46,614 bases of DNA from Blattamonas nauphoetae (GCA_033064195.1 JARBJD010000465.1:1-46614); one strand, 5' to 3'; positions 17,898-27,526 are shown, numbered from the stretch's first letter. Numbers and translations are program-made. Notes: generated from the letters alone by a model not told the origin.

Positions 17898-19832
17898 CTA
17901 CGCCAAATTAAAGTCAGCAATGAACTCTGGAGTTAAGTCGTCAATTGAGTCTGCATGAATCTTCGTGTGTTGGATTGGAACGTAGACAACTTTTGACAGA
18001 CAAGTGAGACCATTAAGTAGTGTAGCTACGACATTGCGGTGTTTGTATTCGATGAATTTCCCCACGAATTGAAACTGTCTTCGCTTCTTCTGAAACTTGG
18101 CAACAGTCTTGTTCAAATCAAGGTGAATCAACAGAATGTTTCCTGGTTTGTATTTCCATAACATCTGTGTTGTCTGCTGTCGTTGGATGTTCTTTAATTG
18201 TTCTTCACAACTGGAGATATACAGCGCTTCAATTTCACGATTGTTTTGTGCCTGCTGTGGAGTGAACTTGTTCCAGTACGCTCGATGAGGAGTCATGTTG
18301 TAGAATTCCACCATCTGATTCATCAGTGAATGATTGGCCATTTGTGTTGCATTGTCTTGGAATCCATCTCTGATTGTTCTAATCACTCGATCGACAATTC
18401 TGTTGTGATTAGTGAATGGCGAACTTGTGAAATATGTACTGACGTTCTGATCCTTGAAAAACTCTGATGCTTCTCCACTTGTCCATGCAGCTTCTCCATC
18501 ACCACGAACGTTGTTGACATGAACTCCACGATGATGAATCAGGTCATTGATTGCAGTCTTGACTTTGCTCCATGATTTATCTAGAACAGGAATCACTACA
18601 AGGTATTTAGTGTTGATGTTAATTGCGAAGACATAGATCTGTAGTACTGTTTTCGACGTTGGTGATTGGAAAAAGACAAGATCAATTTCCCATGATCCAA
18701 ACTTGGGAGAAAAGTATGGTCTATCACAATTCTGAGGAACCTTTCTGTCTGAAGTCTTCTGTGGATCACCAGTAATTGCTTTCGACATGAATTGCATCTT
18801 TGATCGAAAAGGATACACTATTTTCTCTGTTGTTTTAGGAATCATTGGAGGATCAATTATCCTTTTGTCGCTTCCTTTTTCCCTCTGGATTTTCCTCGGA
18901 TGTGCTACACTCCATCTGTGATCGAATTCCTCATACCAATCCTGAAATGATCTTCCCCCGAATGGGATTTGTTTTGTGTGTGTCAGAATGAAGTCAAGAT
19001 CATCGTTCACAATTTTTCTGTTAATTGAGGCTCGAACAAATGTGTCTCTGTTCATTTTATTTGCATCCAGAATGTGAGAGGTAATAAAGTGTTCCATCTG
19101 CTTTTGATTTTTCATTATTGAGTTCTCAGCTTTGATCTGTTCATCTTCTGAATCGTTTCTCTGTTGATGATCAAACAATCCTTTCATTTGTGCCAACTTA
19201 TTGAGCACTTGCTGTGTCGTCGGTTCGTAGTGTCTGATCTCTCTCACAGGGTGTTTGAATGGAGTTGTTCTGATTGACATTGGTGGATTGGGAATTATGT
19301 CATCATCGTCCTCCTCTTCAAATTTCCTCTCCTTCATTGGATATTCATATTCAAACCCCATTGATTTCAAGTTTCTCTTCTGTCCAATTTTGATTGGAGA
19401 TTCAGGTGATTCTATTGCTATTGGTCTTTGCACTGGAATTGTGATTGGGATTGGTCTTGCCTCTGCAGGGCTTCGAACTCTTGGTGAGAGAATTGGTGTC
19501 ACTTGCTGATTGTACTTTCGATGATATTCTTTATACTTTTTGTATGCCGTTTCACATCTCCCATCACTGACACGTTTTCCCAAGAATTCAATCAGAAATT
19601 GTGAGACTACTTTTGTTCCAACTGAGAGAGTTCACTTTGGAGAGAGACCTCCATTGAACCAATCCTCAAAATTTGTCTCATCGTTTGCTACATACTCTCC
19701 ATTTGAATCATAGACATCATATACTGGTAAAGTGTTGGCTCTATTGAACTTAACATTGAATATTTTGATTTGAGAGTGTTGTGTGCAATTCAGCAACCTT
19801 TTCACTAATGCATCGATCTGTCTTGTGTTCAT
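17898..19832 (-). pseudogene. retroviral-type integrase, inner copy (broken)
   Basis: Equivalent to the open 661-residue integrase at 35282-37267, with the same order of parts: N-terminal region, acidic and proline-rich linker, catalytic rve core (SWEIDLVFFQSPTSK onward) and an SH3-like C-terminal domain. The acidic linker is much shorter here than in the outer copy. The start follows TTTATTTTTGAATAAATG. About one break. Confidence 0.75.
19461..19490. repeat. short palindromic repeat in integrase linker
   Basis: CTCTGCAGGG followed by CTTCGAACTCTTGGTGAGAG. This is the best-conserved copy of the dispersed repeat and is shared with the outer element (36896-36925). It is read in frame as part of SPRVRSPAEARP. 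Confidence 0.65.
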
Positions 19833-19855
19833 TTATTCAAAAATAAAGTTTGTGT
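19833..19855 (-). promoter_or_regulatory. T-rich/TAAATG promoter of integrase
   Basis: Minus strand CTTTATTTTTGAATAAATG, the ATG being the integrase start. The block also abuts the polymerase stop codon, leaving about 20 bp between the genes. The same is seen at 37268-37290. Confidence 0.5.
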
Positions 19856-22800
19856 TTATTCAATAATAAAATCAGTTGCTTTCAGTCCATGAATGAATGG
19901 AGGACACGATTCATTTTCAAGTACGATTGCCTTCAGATGAATTCCACTGAGACTGAGTTTCTGTTGTTGTATTTTGGCTATCTCAAATCCATTGGTGTCA
20001 TCGTCAGAGTGAACTCTTCTCGTCTGAAACGCATCATACTGATGCTTGAACCGTTTTACGGTGAAGTTCAGTGTGGTTGTCACAGTTTTCTCTCCATTCA
20101 GACACTTCACATAATCGTCACTTGTAATTTTTGTTTTCTTCAGAGACACTCCTTTGATTTTGCATTTCTCATCGAGAGAGTAACACTTGGGTGCGAGACA
20201 GATCATCTGTTCACCTTCCTTTTCAATTGCTAATCCCAACAGCTTCTTCTCATCATCGACACCCTTTTCAGGATTGGGAAACCATTCATATTTGTGTGCA
20301 TCATAGAATTCCTTATCAGCAATAACATGTTCAAATTGTTGATGGATTCCAGCACTCGGATCTCCACTAATTGTCCAATAAGCAGAGTCAGTGTCTCCCT
20401 CACAGAAGTGAATCTTGTTCATGTCAAGACATTTGTACATGAAGTTGTTGATGAAATTCAGATACCAGAACTTGGCATTGTCGAGTGTGAATACTGCTTC
20501 TTGCAGACATGTTTTGCACGATGCTTTCTCTCTGTCTTCGATCACAATGTAGTTGTCCTCATTGATCTCTCGAGTCGCCACAAATCCTTTCATCATCTGT
20601 TTCAAGTATGTTCTCTTCTCATTGCAGATTGTGATTGAGTTGTATTTCTCAGTGTTCATTCCATCATATCCGTAACTTCCATTCAAGTTCGTTTTACAGA
20701 ATTGTTCCTTTCCTTTGTTTCCAACCTTCATTGCTTCTATTCTGTCATTCATGAATGATGTCACAAATGGTTCAAATCCAGCATGTCTCGAGAATACCAT
20801 CACACTCCGGACTTCGTCCACAATGAAGTGGCAATAGTCGATGAGGAACCACAGATAGTATGTCGAAAAGAACATATACTGATCGTGTGTGCTCAAGAGT
20901 TGAGTCAGCTTTCTTTGATTGTCATCAGTCTTTAATCCATGTTTCTTCATCAATGAATAAGTCTTCTCTCCAATGTTTTCTTCTGTCGTATTGATAATGA
21001 TGTTTCTGAAGATTGGTGGGAAGTTAATGAACTCATTTGTGTACTTTTCATCGATATGTCCTTTCAGTTCTGCAACAAACAGTGTCTTCTGATTCTTGTC
21101 TTCAATAATCTTACGACATTCTTTATCTCCTGTTGCGGTGAATAAGCATCGTCCTGGCATGTACATTCTGTGTTTGGTGTACGGATTGTTCTTGTTCTTG
21201 ATTGATGAAAAAGCACTTGGATAAAGTGAATTAAAGTCAACACCACAGACGTGAGTCATTTTGTGTTCTGTGTCCTTGGAGATAACTTTTCCATCTTCAT
21301 ATGTGAAGTGATTGATTGGAGTCACGACTTTGATGTTCTGTCTGTGCTGAACATTCGATAATCCACCAGTCACTGCTGCTCTCAACTTGTGATATGTTTG
21401 CTCATGTGTCAGAGTCATTGGTAGTGATTTCCAGACGCAGTACTTCTTCAGTTGAATTCTCAATCTTGTGAGATGTTCATCTTTGTCTGACTTGTAAGTG
21501 TTGCAATAATCACAGCAGATCTTCACGTTCTCTTTTGAATGACCTTTTGAATTGTCGATTCGATCCAGTGTTGGTCGTACTGCTTGTGAGAAGTGACTCT
21601 TGCAGATGTAGCACACTCTCTTGCACTGTTGAACAAACCAATCATAGTCTGCTTCTGTGACGTTTTTGTCAGTGCTGCGATGGGCTTTCTGGTCTTGATA
21701 CCTGTATCCTTCCACTTTGTATTTCCAGTATTGCTTGGTGATTTTTATTTCACCAGATTGATCCACTCCATTGAAATCATCATCAATCTCAAAGTCCTTG
21801 TAGGCACACGCATATTTGATTGCAGAAGCATTCGCTGACAGAGAGAGATTGTGCAGCATATCCACTTTGTACTGGAAGTTCAGATCGATCAGATTATCCA
21901 GTGGTGCAATCATACATTCGACGTCTCTGATGTTGTAGAACTTGAGGTATTCCCATCTGTTCTTGAATCCTTGCTTGTTCCAATCATCAAGATACATTTG
22001 GTAATCAGTGTCTGACATTTCACTGTTGTTCAGACTGGAATAGAATTCATATTTGGAGAATGGTTCTTGTTTGCTCAGCACTGCATCGTAGTCTGATGAA
22101 TCAAATGATTCGTAAGCGAAGAATGATTTCTGAAGTGTTGTCTTGCCTTTGCAAGGCGTCGAGCTCTCGGCGAGAGTGTTTCCTCCAAAAGCCTTCACTG
22201 CACTATCCAATGTCATTGGTCCAGTGTACGACATCATGTCAATGAATCGAAGCACCTGTTGTGTTTTCTCGTGTCTGATCAGAACTTGTTTGTACTTCGT
22301 TGTTGATCCAAGGAAGCTCACCACTTTCCAATCCTTGTCAACGAGATCACGGAAAATGAGATTGATGTCGAATCTGGAACTGTTGAATCCAATGACACTG
22401 ACTTCATTCTGAGAAGGAATTTCTGGATCATCATAGTAGTTGTCTTCTCGTACTGTTTCTGCGTATTTGAAAAGTTCTCTGATCCATTGCTTCACAAAGT
22501 CCTTTCCATCTTGAAGATCAAAGTAGATTGACTTCACACCTGACTTTGTTTTGATTGCTGATGCAACAGACAGTTGTTTTAAATGTGAGATCAACTGAGT
22601 ATTTTCATCAGAGAACAAGTTGTCAAGAATGAGATCTTCCATTGTTTCGAAATCGTAAGTGATGTAGTACTGTGTTGGTTTGAATTCGTTTTGTCTCTTG
22701 TGTGCCATCAGATATTCATGAGTTCTATTGTTGAGGATGTGTGGTACGTATGGTCGTGGTGTTTTATCAAGAGAGATCTTCTTCACATGTTTTCCATCAA

Positions 22801-24283
22801 GTTCTTTACATTCTTTGAGATGTTTCTCGTAGTATGTCTTGAAGTGAGAATCCTTGACTTGGAATCCTCTTGACTGACAATATGGACAGAGTTTGTATCC
22901 AGTGATTTTCTCAGGATCAACAATGAACATCACATGAACGAGAGTTGCAGTAAGTGGAATCATCAAGATGGGAAGAACTCTTGCATCGTCATTTTCGTTG
23001 ACATACGATTGACTTTGGAAATCGCGCTTCTTGTCTTCGTCAAATTCATAAATGTGAACTGTGATGTTAAATTCTTGCATGACTGTCTCCATATCACATG
23101 CAATATCAAATCCAGGATATTTTCGCAAGTGCTCAGTAAGTTGATGTGGTTTGAGATGGGTCAGCTTCTTATGCACAGCGAACAATCGTTTTGCTTCAAC
23201 GTTTCTCATATTGATTGATATCTTTTTCCCAGGCACTTCAGGAAGGGTGAGGAACGACAATGATTGAAAGAAGCAGATGTTGAACTCAGAATCGATGTAC
23301 CGAACGTTTCTCGTTTTGATGTGTTCAGTGAGAATCGCATTTGCTTTTCCTGCAACTGGGAATCGATAGACTGCAACCAGAATGGAGTGGAATGCTATGT
23401 ACATTGTCTTCGTATCCATCAGTGTTCTCTCCTGTGATTCTTTGATCAGATTGATCGCATATTTTGAATACTCATTGATGTCTCCTGAACTTCTGATCAC
23501 CGTTGGGAAACTCTTCGATGTGTTCTCCAATTCTGGTCTGAAGTCATTGTAAGTTGTCTCATCTTTGTCTTTTCTCTCGATGATCTTTCCAAAGTCAATA
23601 CTAATCTTGAATGGATGATCCTTCTCCTTGTCGAACACTGCACTGATGAAGGTTGTGATTTCCTCAACATTCTTCAGATGATTGTGGAAGTACAACTGAT
23701 ATGGTTTTCCATTTTCTTCAACCTTCTCGACCTCATTCTTTTTGAACTTCCTTCGTGCATTCATGAGACATTCATTGAATGCTGCTTTGTCTCGCGGTTC
23801 TGCGAGTAAGATACATTCTTCAAATCCATCAAATGTCTGAACTTCTCTCTTTTCCATTTGTTCATTCTTCTTTTGAATGATCAAGAGATTCTTCATCCAA
23901 TGATCCATCAACTTCTCTTCAATTGATTTCAGTTTCCATGTCATTCTGAACACTTGCTTTTTCAGTTCATCTTTGTTCACTCTTGGATTTGCTTTCATGT
24001 TTTCCACGATCATTCGGCGAGCGAGTCGATCTTCTGACGCCATCTGTTGTCGAAGTTTCACTTGTTCAATAAAATCTGGAATGAGATTGAGATCGAGATT
24101 CTTTGTTGGATGTGGAAACTCGAGATCTGTGTGTTGAAGCATATTCAGAAGAAATGAACGATGATGTTGATAATTTTTGCTGTCTGGAATATACGTTCGA
24201 CCATCACGAAATTGAAATTGTGCATTCGGAAAGAGATCTCGAATTTCTTGAATTCTTTCCTTGACTGGTTGTAGCAGTGTCAT
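19856..24283 (-). CDS. protein-primed family-B DNA polymerase with OTU-like and HNH-like domains
   Basis: A 1,475-residue open frame that replicates the element. Residues 1-330 are helical. Residues 330-455 look OTU-protease-like, with Cys337 in NICFF, VHIYEF and His450. A zinc finger follows (CPYC 466-469, H488, C492). The exonuclease has YDFETME at 543-549, FNSSRFD near 633-639 and YNIRDVE near 783-788. Residues 885-950 form an HNH-like, zinc-binding segment (CYIC at 891-894, LDRIDNSKGHSKEN, CDYCNTYKSD). Palm motifs are DFNSLYPS (1016-1023), a motif-B NGSYG, GDTDS (1296-1300) and a late KCY. A 12-codon piece near residues 704-715, absent from the outer copy, is a palindromic-repeat insertion. 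An OTU-like N-terminus is known in other Maverick polymerases; the internal HNH is not something I know as standard. Confidence 0.92.
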   Translation of the reverse strand: MTLLQPVKERIQEIRDLFPNAQFQFRDGRTYIPDSKNYQHHRSFLLNMLQHTDLEFPHPTKNLDLNLIPDFIEQVKLRQQMASEDRLARRMIVENMKANPRVNKDELKKQVFRMTWKLKSIEEKLMDHWMKNLLIIQKKNEQMEKREVQTFDGFEECILLAEPRDKAAFNECLMNARRKFKKNEVEKVEENGKPYQLYFHNHLKNVEEITTFISAVFDKEKDHPFKISIDFGKIIERKDKDETTYNDFRPELENTSKSFPTVIRSSGDINEYSKYAINLIKESQERTLMDTKTMYIAFHSILVAVYRFPVAGKANAILTEHIKTRNVRYIDSEFNICFFQSLSFLTLPEVPGKKISINMRNVEAKRLFAVHKKLTHLKPHQLTEHLRKYPGFDIACDMETVMQEFNITVHIYEFDEDKKRDFQSQSYVNENDDARVLPILMIPLTATLVHVMFIVDPEKITGYKLCPYCQSRGFQVKDSHFKTYYEKHLKECKELDGKHVKKISLDKTPRPYVPHILNNRTHEYLMAHKRQNEFKPTQYYITYDFETMEDLILDNLFSDENTQLISHLKQLSVASAIKTKSGVKSIYFDLQDGKDFVKQWIRELFKYAETVREDNYYDDPEIPSQNEVSVIGFNSSRFDINLIFRDLVDKDWKVVSFLGSTTKYKQVLIRHEKTQQVLRFIDMMSYTGPMTLDSAVKAFGGNTLAESSTPCKGKTTLQKSFFAYESFDSSDYDAVLSKQEPFSKYEFYSSLNNSEMSDTDYQMYLDDWNKQGFKNRWEYLKFYNIRDVECMIAPLDNLIDLNFQYKVDMLHNLSLSANASAIKYACAYKDFEIDDDFNGVDQSGEIKITKQYWKYKVEGYRYQDQKAHRSTDKNVTEADYDWFVQQCKRVCYICKSHFSQAVRPTLDRIDNSKGHSKENVKICCDYCNTYKSDKDEHLTRLRIQLKKYCVWKSLPMTLTHEQTYHKLRAAVTGGLSNVQHRQNIKVVTPINHFTYEDGKVISKDTEHKMTHVCGVDFNSLYPSAFSSIKNKNNPYTKHRMYMPGRCLFTATGDKECRKIIEDKNQKTLFVAELKGHIDEKYTNEFINFPPIFRNIIINTTEENIGEKTYSLMKKHGLKTDDNQRKLTQLLSTHDQYMFFSTYYLWFLIDYCHFIVDEVRSVMVFSRHAGFEPFVTSFMNDRIEAMKVGNKGKEQFCKTNLNGSYGYDGMNTEKYNSITICNEKRTYLKQMMKGFVATREINEDNYIVIEDREKASCKTCLQEAVFTLDNAKFWYLNFINNFMYKCLDMNKIHFCEGDTDSAYWTISGDPSAGIHQQFEHVIADKEFYDAHKYEWFPNPEKGVDDEKKLLGLAIEKEGEQMICLAPKCYSLDEKCKIKGVSLKKTKITSDDYVKCLNGEKTVTTTLNFTVKRFKHQYDAFQTRRVHSDDDTNGFEIAKIQQQKLSLSGIHLKAIVLENESCPPFIHGLKATDFIIE
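22145..22180. repeat. 36-bp palindromic repeat insertion in polymerase
   Basis: CTTTGCAAGG, CGTCGAGCTCTCGG and CGAGAG. The outer copy lacks exactly 36 bp here, so twelve codons were added without a frame change. The DNA has nested palindromes (GCCTT-TGC-AAGGC and CTCTCGGCGAGAG). Confidence 0.65.
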
Positions 24284-24312
24284 TTACTACAAAATAAAAA
24301 ATCAGAAAATAA
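24284..24312 (-). promoter_or_regulatory. T-rich/TAAATG promoter of polymerase
   Basis: Minus strand CTGATTTTTTATTTTGTAG followed by TAAATG at the polymerase start. The outer copy has it at about 41677-41703. The same longer block stands upstream of the solo gene at 734-775. Confidence 0.55.
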
Positions 24313-24326
24313 AAAAAGTTGAGCGT

Positions 24327-24716
24327 TTATTTTTGTTTTCTCAGATGGGGTTTTTTCTTAGCAGTCAGCCATGCATCAAGTCTAATTCTGAACACTTCAC
24401 TTCCGCCAATCTCTCGATATGTGAATGGAACCAGAACTTTCGTGTACTCACCGACGAGCTCACAATTGTATTTCTTCAGTTCATTTTCAACGAATGATTG
24501 AGTGTAGTGTCGACGTTTCGCTAAGTGAGGTCTGTTTCCTTGATTCCATAACTTTGGTTTTATTCTCCATTCAACTCCCTCATGAACATACGTCACCGGC
24601 ACATTATTTCTGACATACTCAGAGACTAGCGAACAGTTCTCTTCTCTCATTGATTCAATTAATGCTTGTTCCGAACATACTCGACGTCTTTCCTTGTACA
24701 TTTCAGTTGGATTCAT
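24327..24716 (-). CDS. two-repeat right-end protein
   Basis: A 129-residue protein with two of the roughly 60-residue repeats. The first is SEQALIESMREENCSLVSEY with VTYVHEGVEWRIKP, then NQGNRPHLAKR. The second is SFVENELKKYNCELVGEY with PFTYREIGG, then LTAKKKPHLRKQK. It is rich in lysine and arginine. Its first 46 or so codons lie in the TIR and are the same as the start of the fibre gene at the other end; the rest is unique to this end. The start follows TTTTTTAATTTGTATTAAATG. A nucleic-acid-binding role is inferred from basic charge and repeat type only. Confidence 0.65.
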   Translation of the reverse strand: MNPTEMYKERRRVCSEQALIESMREENCSLVSEYVRNNVPVTYVHEGVEWRIKPKLWNQGNRPHLAKRRHYTQSFVENELKKYNCELVGEYTKVLVPFTYREIGGSEVFRIRLDAWLTAKKKPHLRKQK

Positions 24717-26424
24717 TTAATACAAATTAAAAAATTCAAAAATAAAAATTCTTTCGTTGTTTTCTCAGTTCTGGATTTTTCACTAGAAACGAGGATCAAT
24801 GGGTTCGATCACTCATTTCTCAAGAGTGCTTGTTTCGTTCTGATTTGTCGCGTTTCTGATTCTTCTGGTGCTCAGGATCATCGTGGTATGCTTCGTTTTT
24901 TGAAGATTTCGGTCTTTTGCAGAGTTATTGAGCGATTCACAACCGGGTGCAGATCTTTGCATATTTATGTATTCTTCATCATTTCACTCTCACTTTCATC
25001 TTATTTCAGCTCTGTTTCAGCTGTTTTTGGTTGAATTGTTACTTGTTTCTCATTCGTTAGCATTTCATTTTTGACGTCACTTCCGTCTTCGTTTTCTCGT
25101 TGTTTACTGTTTTTAACCACTTCATTCATACTCAGTTCGCTCAAACTTTTTCTCAATTGAATTGCACTACTTTCCGTTAAGTGAAGATTCCGGACTTTTA
25201 CCGAGATCTCACTTTCAACGGCTCACTTCATATCTCGGAATTTTTCCGTAATCTTCATCATTTCACGAACATTTTTGATTCATTTTTGTTCTTTTTAAGA
25301 GAAAAAAACCTGAACACAGACCTAATTTTCACTATTGGTGTCACATTTCACACCGTTTTCACGATCGTCAATTTCCCTCTCAGTTTCATACTTGCCCGTT
25401 TCATTGTTGGTTGTTTCGCTTTCTTTTGCTCTGTTTTTGAGAAAAAGTTGATGAAAACTTGACTAAAATGATGTGCTAGTGAAGTGAGAACGGCCCACAA
25501 AATGGAAGTGATATGAGCAAAATGAAGAGGAATGGTGAAGAGATCAAATGTGAAATGGGGAGAGAAAGTGATGAAATGAAAGGGACTACAGTCGGTTTTG
25601 AAGTGACAAAAACGGTCAAAAGTTGAGAAGTGAAAACATGAAAAAGTGACTTTATGGGAGAACTATCCGACAAAATCTCCTCACAATTTGAGCACACCTT
25701 ACTCATACCGTGAGAAAGAAGGATTTGCGACGAAATTCAGATCAAAAAATCCATAGTGTCAAAATGTTGGTGTAAATGTGTCGTCACAAGTGTGATCGAA
25801 AAACCGACCCTCCAGAGAGAACTATAGGTGATGTAAAACCAGAATTCTCAAAAAAGCGTCGCTTGAGTACGATTGTGAAGTGGTTTGAAGGAAAATCGTG
25901 TAAAATGAAAATTGACAAAAAATTGTGAAAACGATCGTGTGTCGAGGATCGTCAAAACCGAATGACGCGAATACCTGTCCACTATCGATTTGACACCTAC
26001 GGAGACCATCAGAGGGCGAAAAGTGACGTGTAGGAGAAGAGCGAGACGTCACTTTCTCCTCCTTAAAAATTTTGTCATTTTCAAAATATGTTGTGGGGTC
26101 GGATCAAACTTTTTTTTCAAAAGTGCTTTTTTCCTAAAATTTCACCTATCAACATCAATTTCGTAATTTTAGAACGTGTTTGAGCACAATTTGAGACATA
26201 AAGGTGTTCATAGTGGCGAAATCGGAACATCGACTTTTTTTGGTCACTTTTTCGACCTAAGTCCGGTTCGCAGTTCGACGAATTCTCAACCGATTTTCAT
26301 CAGGATTGTCTTGATCGAGGACCGACAGTGTCCCCGAGATTTTAGAATTTTTTGCAGAATTTTTCGAAATGGTTCTCATGTTGGATTTCAGTGATTTGTG
26401 GTCAAAAATAGATTTTCAGTATTT
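24717..26424. other. non-coding TIR interior of inner right end
   Basis: Inverted equivalent of 7480-9170. The composition switch is near 25455 and the AAGATTCCGGACTTTT motif is near 25182-25200. Several open frames up to about 90 codons exist but are not kept in the other TIR copies, so they are probably chance. Confidence 0.5.
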
Positions 26425-27018
26425 TCACGACCTTTCGTGATACTTTCTCAAGTGAGGACGGTCTCCAAAATACAACCAATTGTCCAAGCGAACGTAATAC
26501 TCATTCTTTGTTCGTAAATCGCGATATTTGAATGGCTCAAGTACCTTTGTGTATGTTCCAATGAGTTCACAATTCTCTTTTTTCAATTCATTTTCAACAA
26601 ACGATTGTGTGTATCGTTTTCGTTTGTTCTGATGAGTTCTGAATCCTTTCATCCATTTTGATGGGATCACTATCCATTCAATTCCTTCGTGTCGATATGT
26701 TACTGGAGTACTTGAATGAGTGTATTCAGAAATGAGTTCACAATTTTCATTTTTCATTGATTCAATAAGCTTCTCTTTTGTGCAACGATTTGCTGGTCGA
26801 AGATATTTCTGGCGATTCAGATGTGGTCTGTATCCTTTGACGAAACTATTGACGTACACTTGATAAGTTTCATCTGGTTTCTCTTCGAGATAGTATTCGA
26901 AAGTGCTTCCTGTGAGATATGTTGTTCCTTGTCGATTGAGAGTTGGAGGTGATTTCATTTTCAAATCTTCTTTGTCCAAAATTTCCAGTAGTTGTGTTGG
27001 TGTCAAGACGCTGCTCAT
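26425..27018 (-). CDS. three-repeat end protein (intact copy)
   Basis: About 197 residues from MSSVLTPTQLLEILD, the ATG directly after TTTTTAATTTGTATAAA; an ATG three codons earlier lies inside that signal. Three repeats of about 65 residues follow: the first ends FVKGYRPHLNRQK; the second has IESMKNENCELISEY, PVTYRHEGIEW and WMKGFRTHQNKRK; the third has ELKKENCELIGTY, PFKYRD and FGDRPHLRKY. Each repeat closes with an aromatic-G-x-R-x-H block. The protein is basic, lacks cysteine pairs and has no membrane segment. Lying wholly within the TIR, it is present twice per element, as if two doses or end-proximity matter. It is the only one of the four TIR copies here that is open. Function unknown; DNA-end recognition is a guess. 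Confidence 0.7.
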   Translation of the reverse strand: MSSVLTPTQLLEILDKEDLKMKSPPTLNRQGTTYLTGSTFEYYLEEKPDETYQVYVNSFVKGYRPHLNRQKYLRPANRCTKEKLIESMKNENCELISEYTHSSTPVTYRHEGIEWIVIPSKWMKGFRTHQNKRKRYTQSFVENELKKENCELIGTYTKVLEPFKYRDLRTKNEYYVRLDNWLYFGDRPHLRKYHERS

Positions 27019-27045
27019 TTTATACAAATTAAAAAATTGAATAAA
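27019..27045 (-). promoter_or_regulatory. T-rich promoter of the end gene
   Basis: Minus strand TTCAATTTTTTAATTTGTAT leads into AAAATG at the MSSV start. It is kept in all four TIRs (about 3455-3480, 6862-6887, 44392-44418). Confidence 0.5.
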
Positions 27046-27320
27046 AAAAGAAATCGACGTTGTTTTCTAAAAGTACTCAAAATTTGCTTCAAAAAAGACA
27101 CTTTTCAAGAGGTCCGTTTTTCGCCTTTATTTTTGAATTTACGGCCAAATATTGACTACTCTGAAATGTCAATATTTTCAGTAGTAAGTGAGATGGAAAT
27201 TAGAATGAGTCATATTAAAAAAAATCAATTGGCTCTGAGATTCAAAATGATTTCTCGTTCCAATTCTCCTAGGAGTATCACCTATGCCAGTTTGGTTCCC
27301 ATTTCGCTTATACCACTACT

Positions 27321-27526
27321 CACAACAGATCCAAGAAATATTCCCTGAAGTCGTGAATGATTCCAATCCAGATTGTCTTCAAGTTGATTATGCAGAACTC
27401 TCTTGCTTCTGTATCAAAGCCATTCAGGAACTGAGTAGCATTGTCGGACAACAACAGACACTCATAAATGAACTCATTCAAAAATATAATTCCCTGATCG
27501 ACACAATGACTAATACTCCAACATGA
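27321..27526 (+). pseudogene. fibre-like protein, outer copy, 3' part after the nested insertion
   Basis: Begins with the second copy of the duplication CACAAC and carries the rest of the S74 domain: IQEIFPEVVNDSNPD, LQVDYAELSCFC and KAIQELSSIVGQQQ, then a helical tail ending TNTPT. The corresponding 5' part is at 5746-6594. The outer gene was split here by integration of the inner element. It overlaps the 3' end of the opposing 136-aa gene by 17 bp. Confidence 0.85.

Larger units (their letters stand above)
6595..27320. mobile_element. inner Polinton/Maverick-type element
   Basis: A 20,726-bp element with AGTAGTGGTATAAGCGAAAT at the left tip, its inverted copy at the right tip, TIRs of about 2.7 kb and a perfect 6-bp target duplication. 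It has the full gene set in the same order as the outer element. It is a fossil with roughly ten breaks, spread over the left end gene, the fibre gene, the 136-aa gene, the second capsid gene and the integrase. Polymerase, MCP, ATPase, both right-end genes and all other small genes remain open. Because it sits inside the outer element it is the younger of the two; its intact duplication and large open frames point to a recent insertion. Confidence 0.93.
24576..27320 (-). repeat. right TIR of inner element
   Basis: Inverted copy of about 6595-9311. Holds the open three-repeat gene, the non-coding interior and the 5' part of the two-repeat gene. It ends, like the left one, inside a reading frame. 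The tip ends ...GGTTCCCATTTCGCTTATAC then CACTACT. Confidence 0.88.

Noticed and set aside
19856-24283. An intein in the polymerase because of the embedded HNH-like domain
   Set aside because: No splicing-domain motifs flank it, and it lies between the exonuclease and palm rather than at a conserved catalytic motif.
3186-27320. Trichomonad origin of the host, suggested by short leaders and abundant Mavericks in that group
   Set aside because: The trichomonad initiator sequence is not seen before the starts, and the flanks carry TATA/initiator promoters and a hAT relic more typical of animals.
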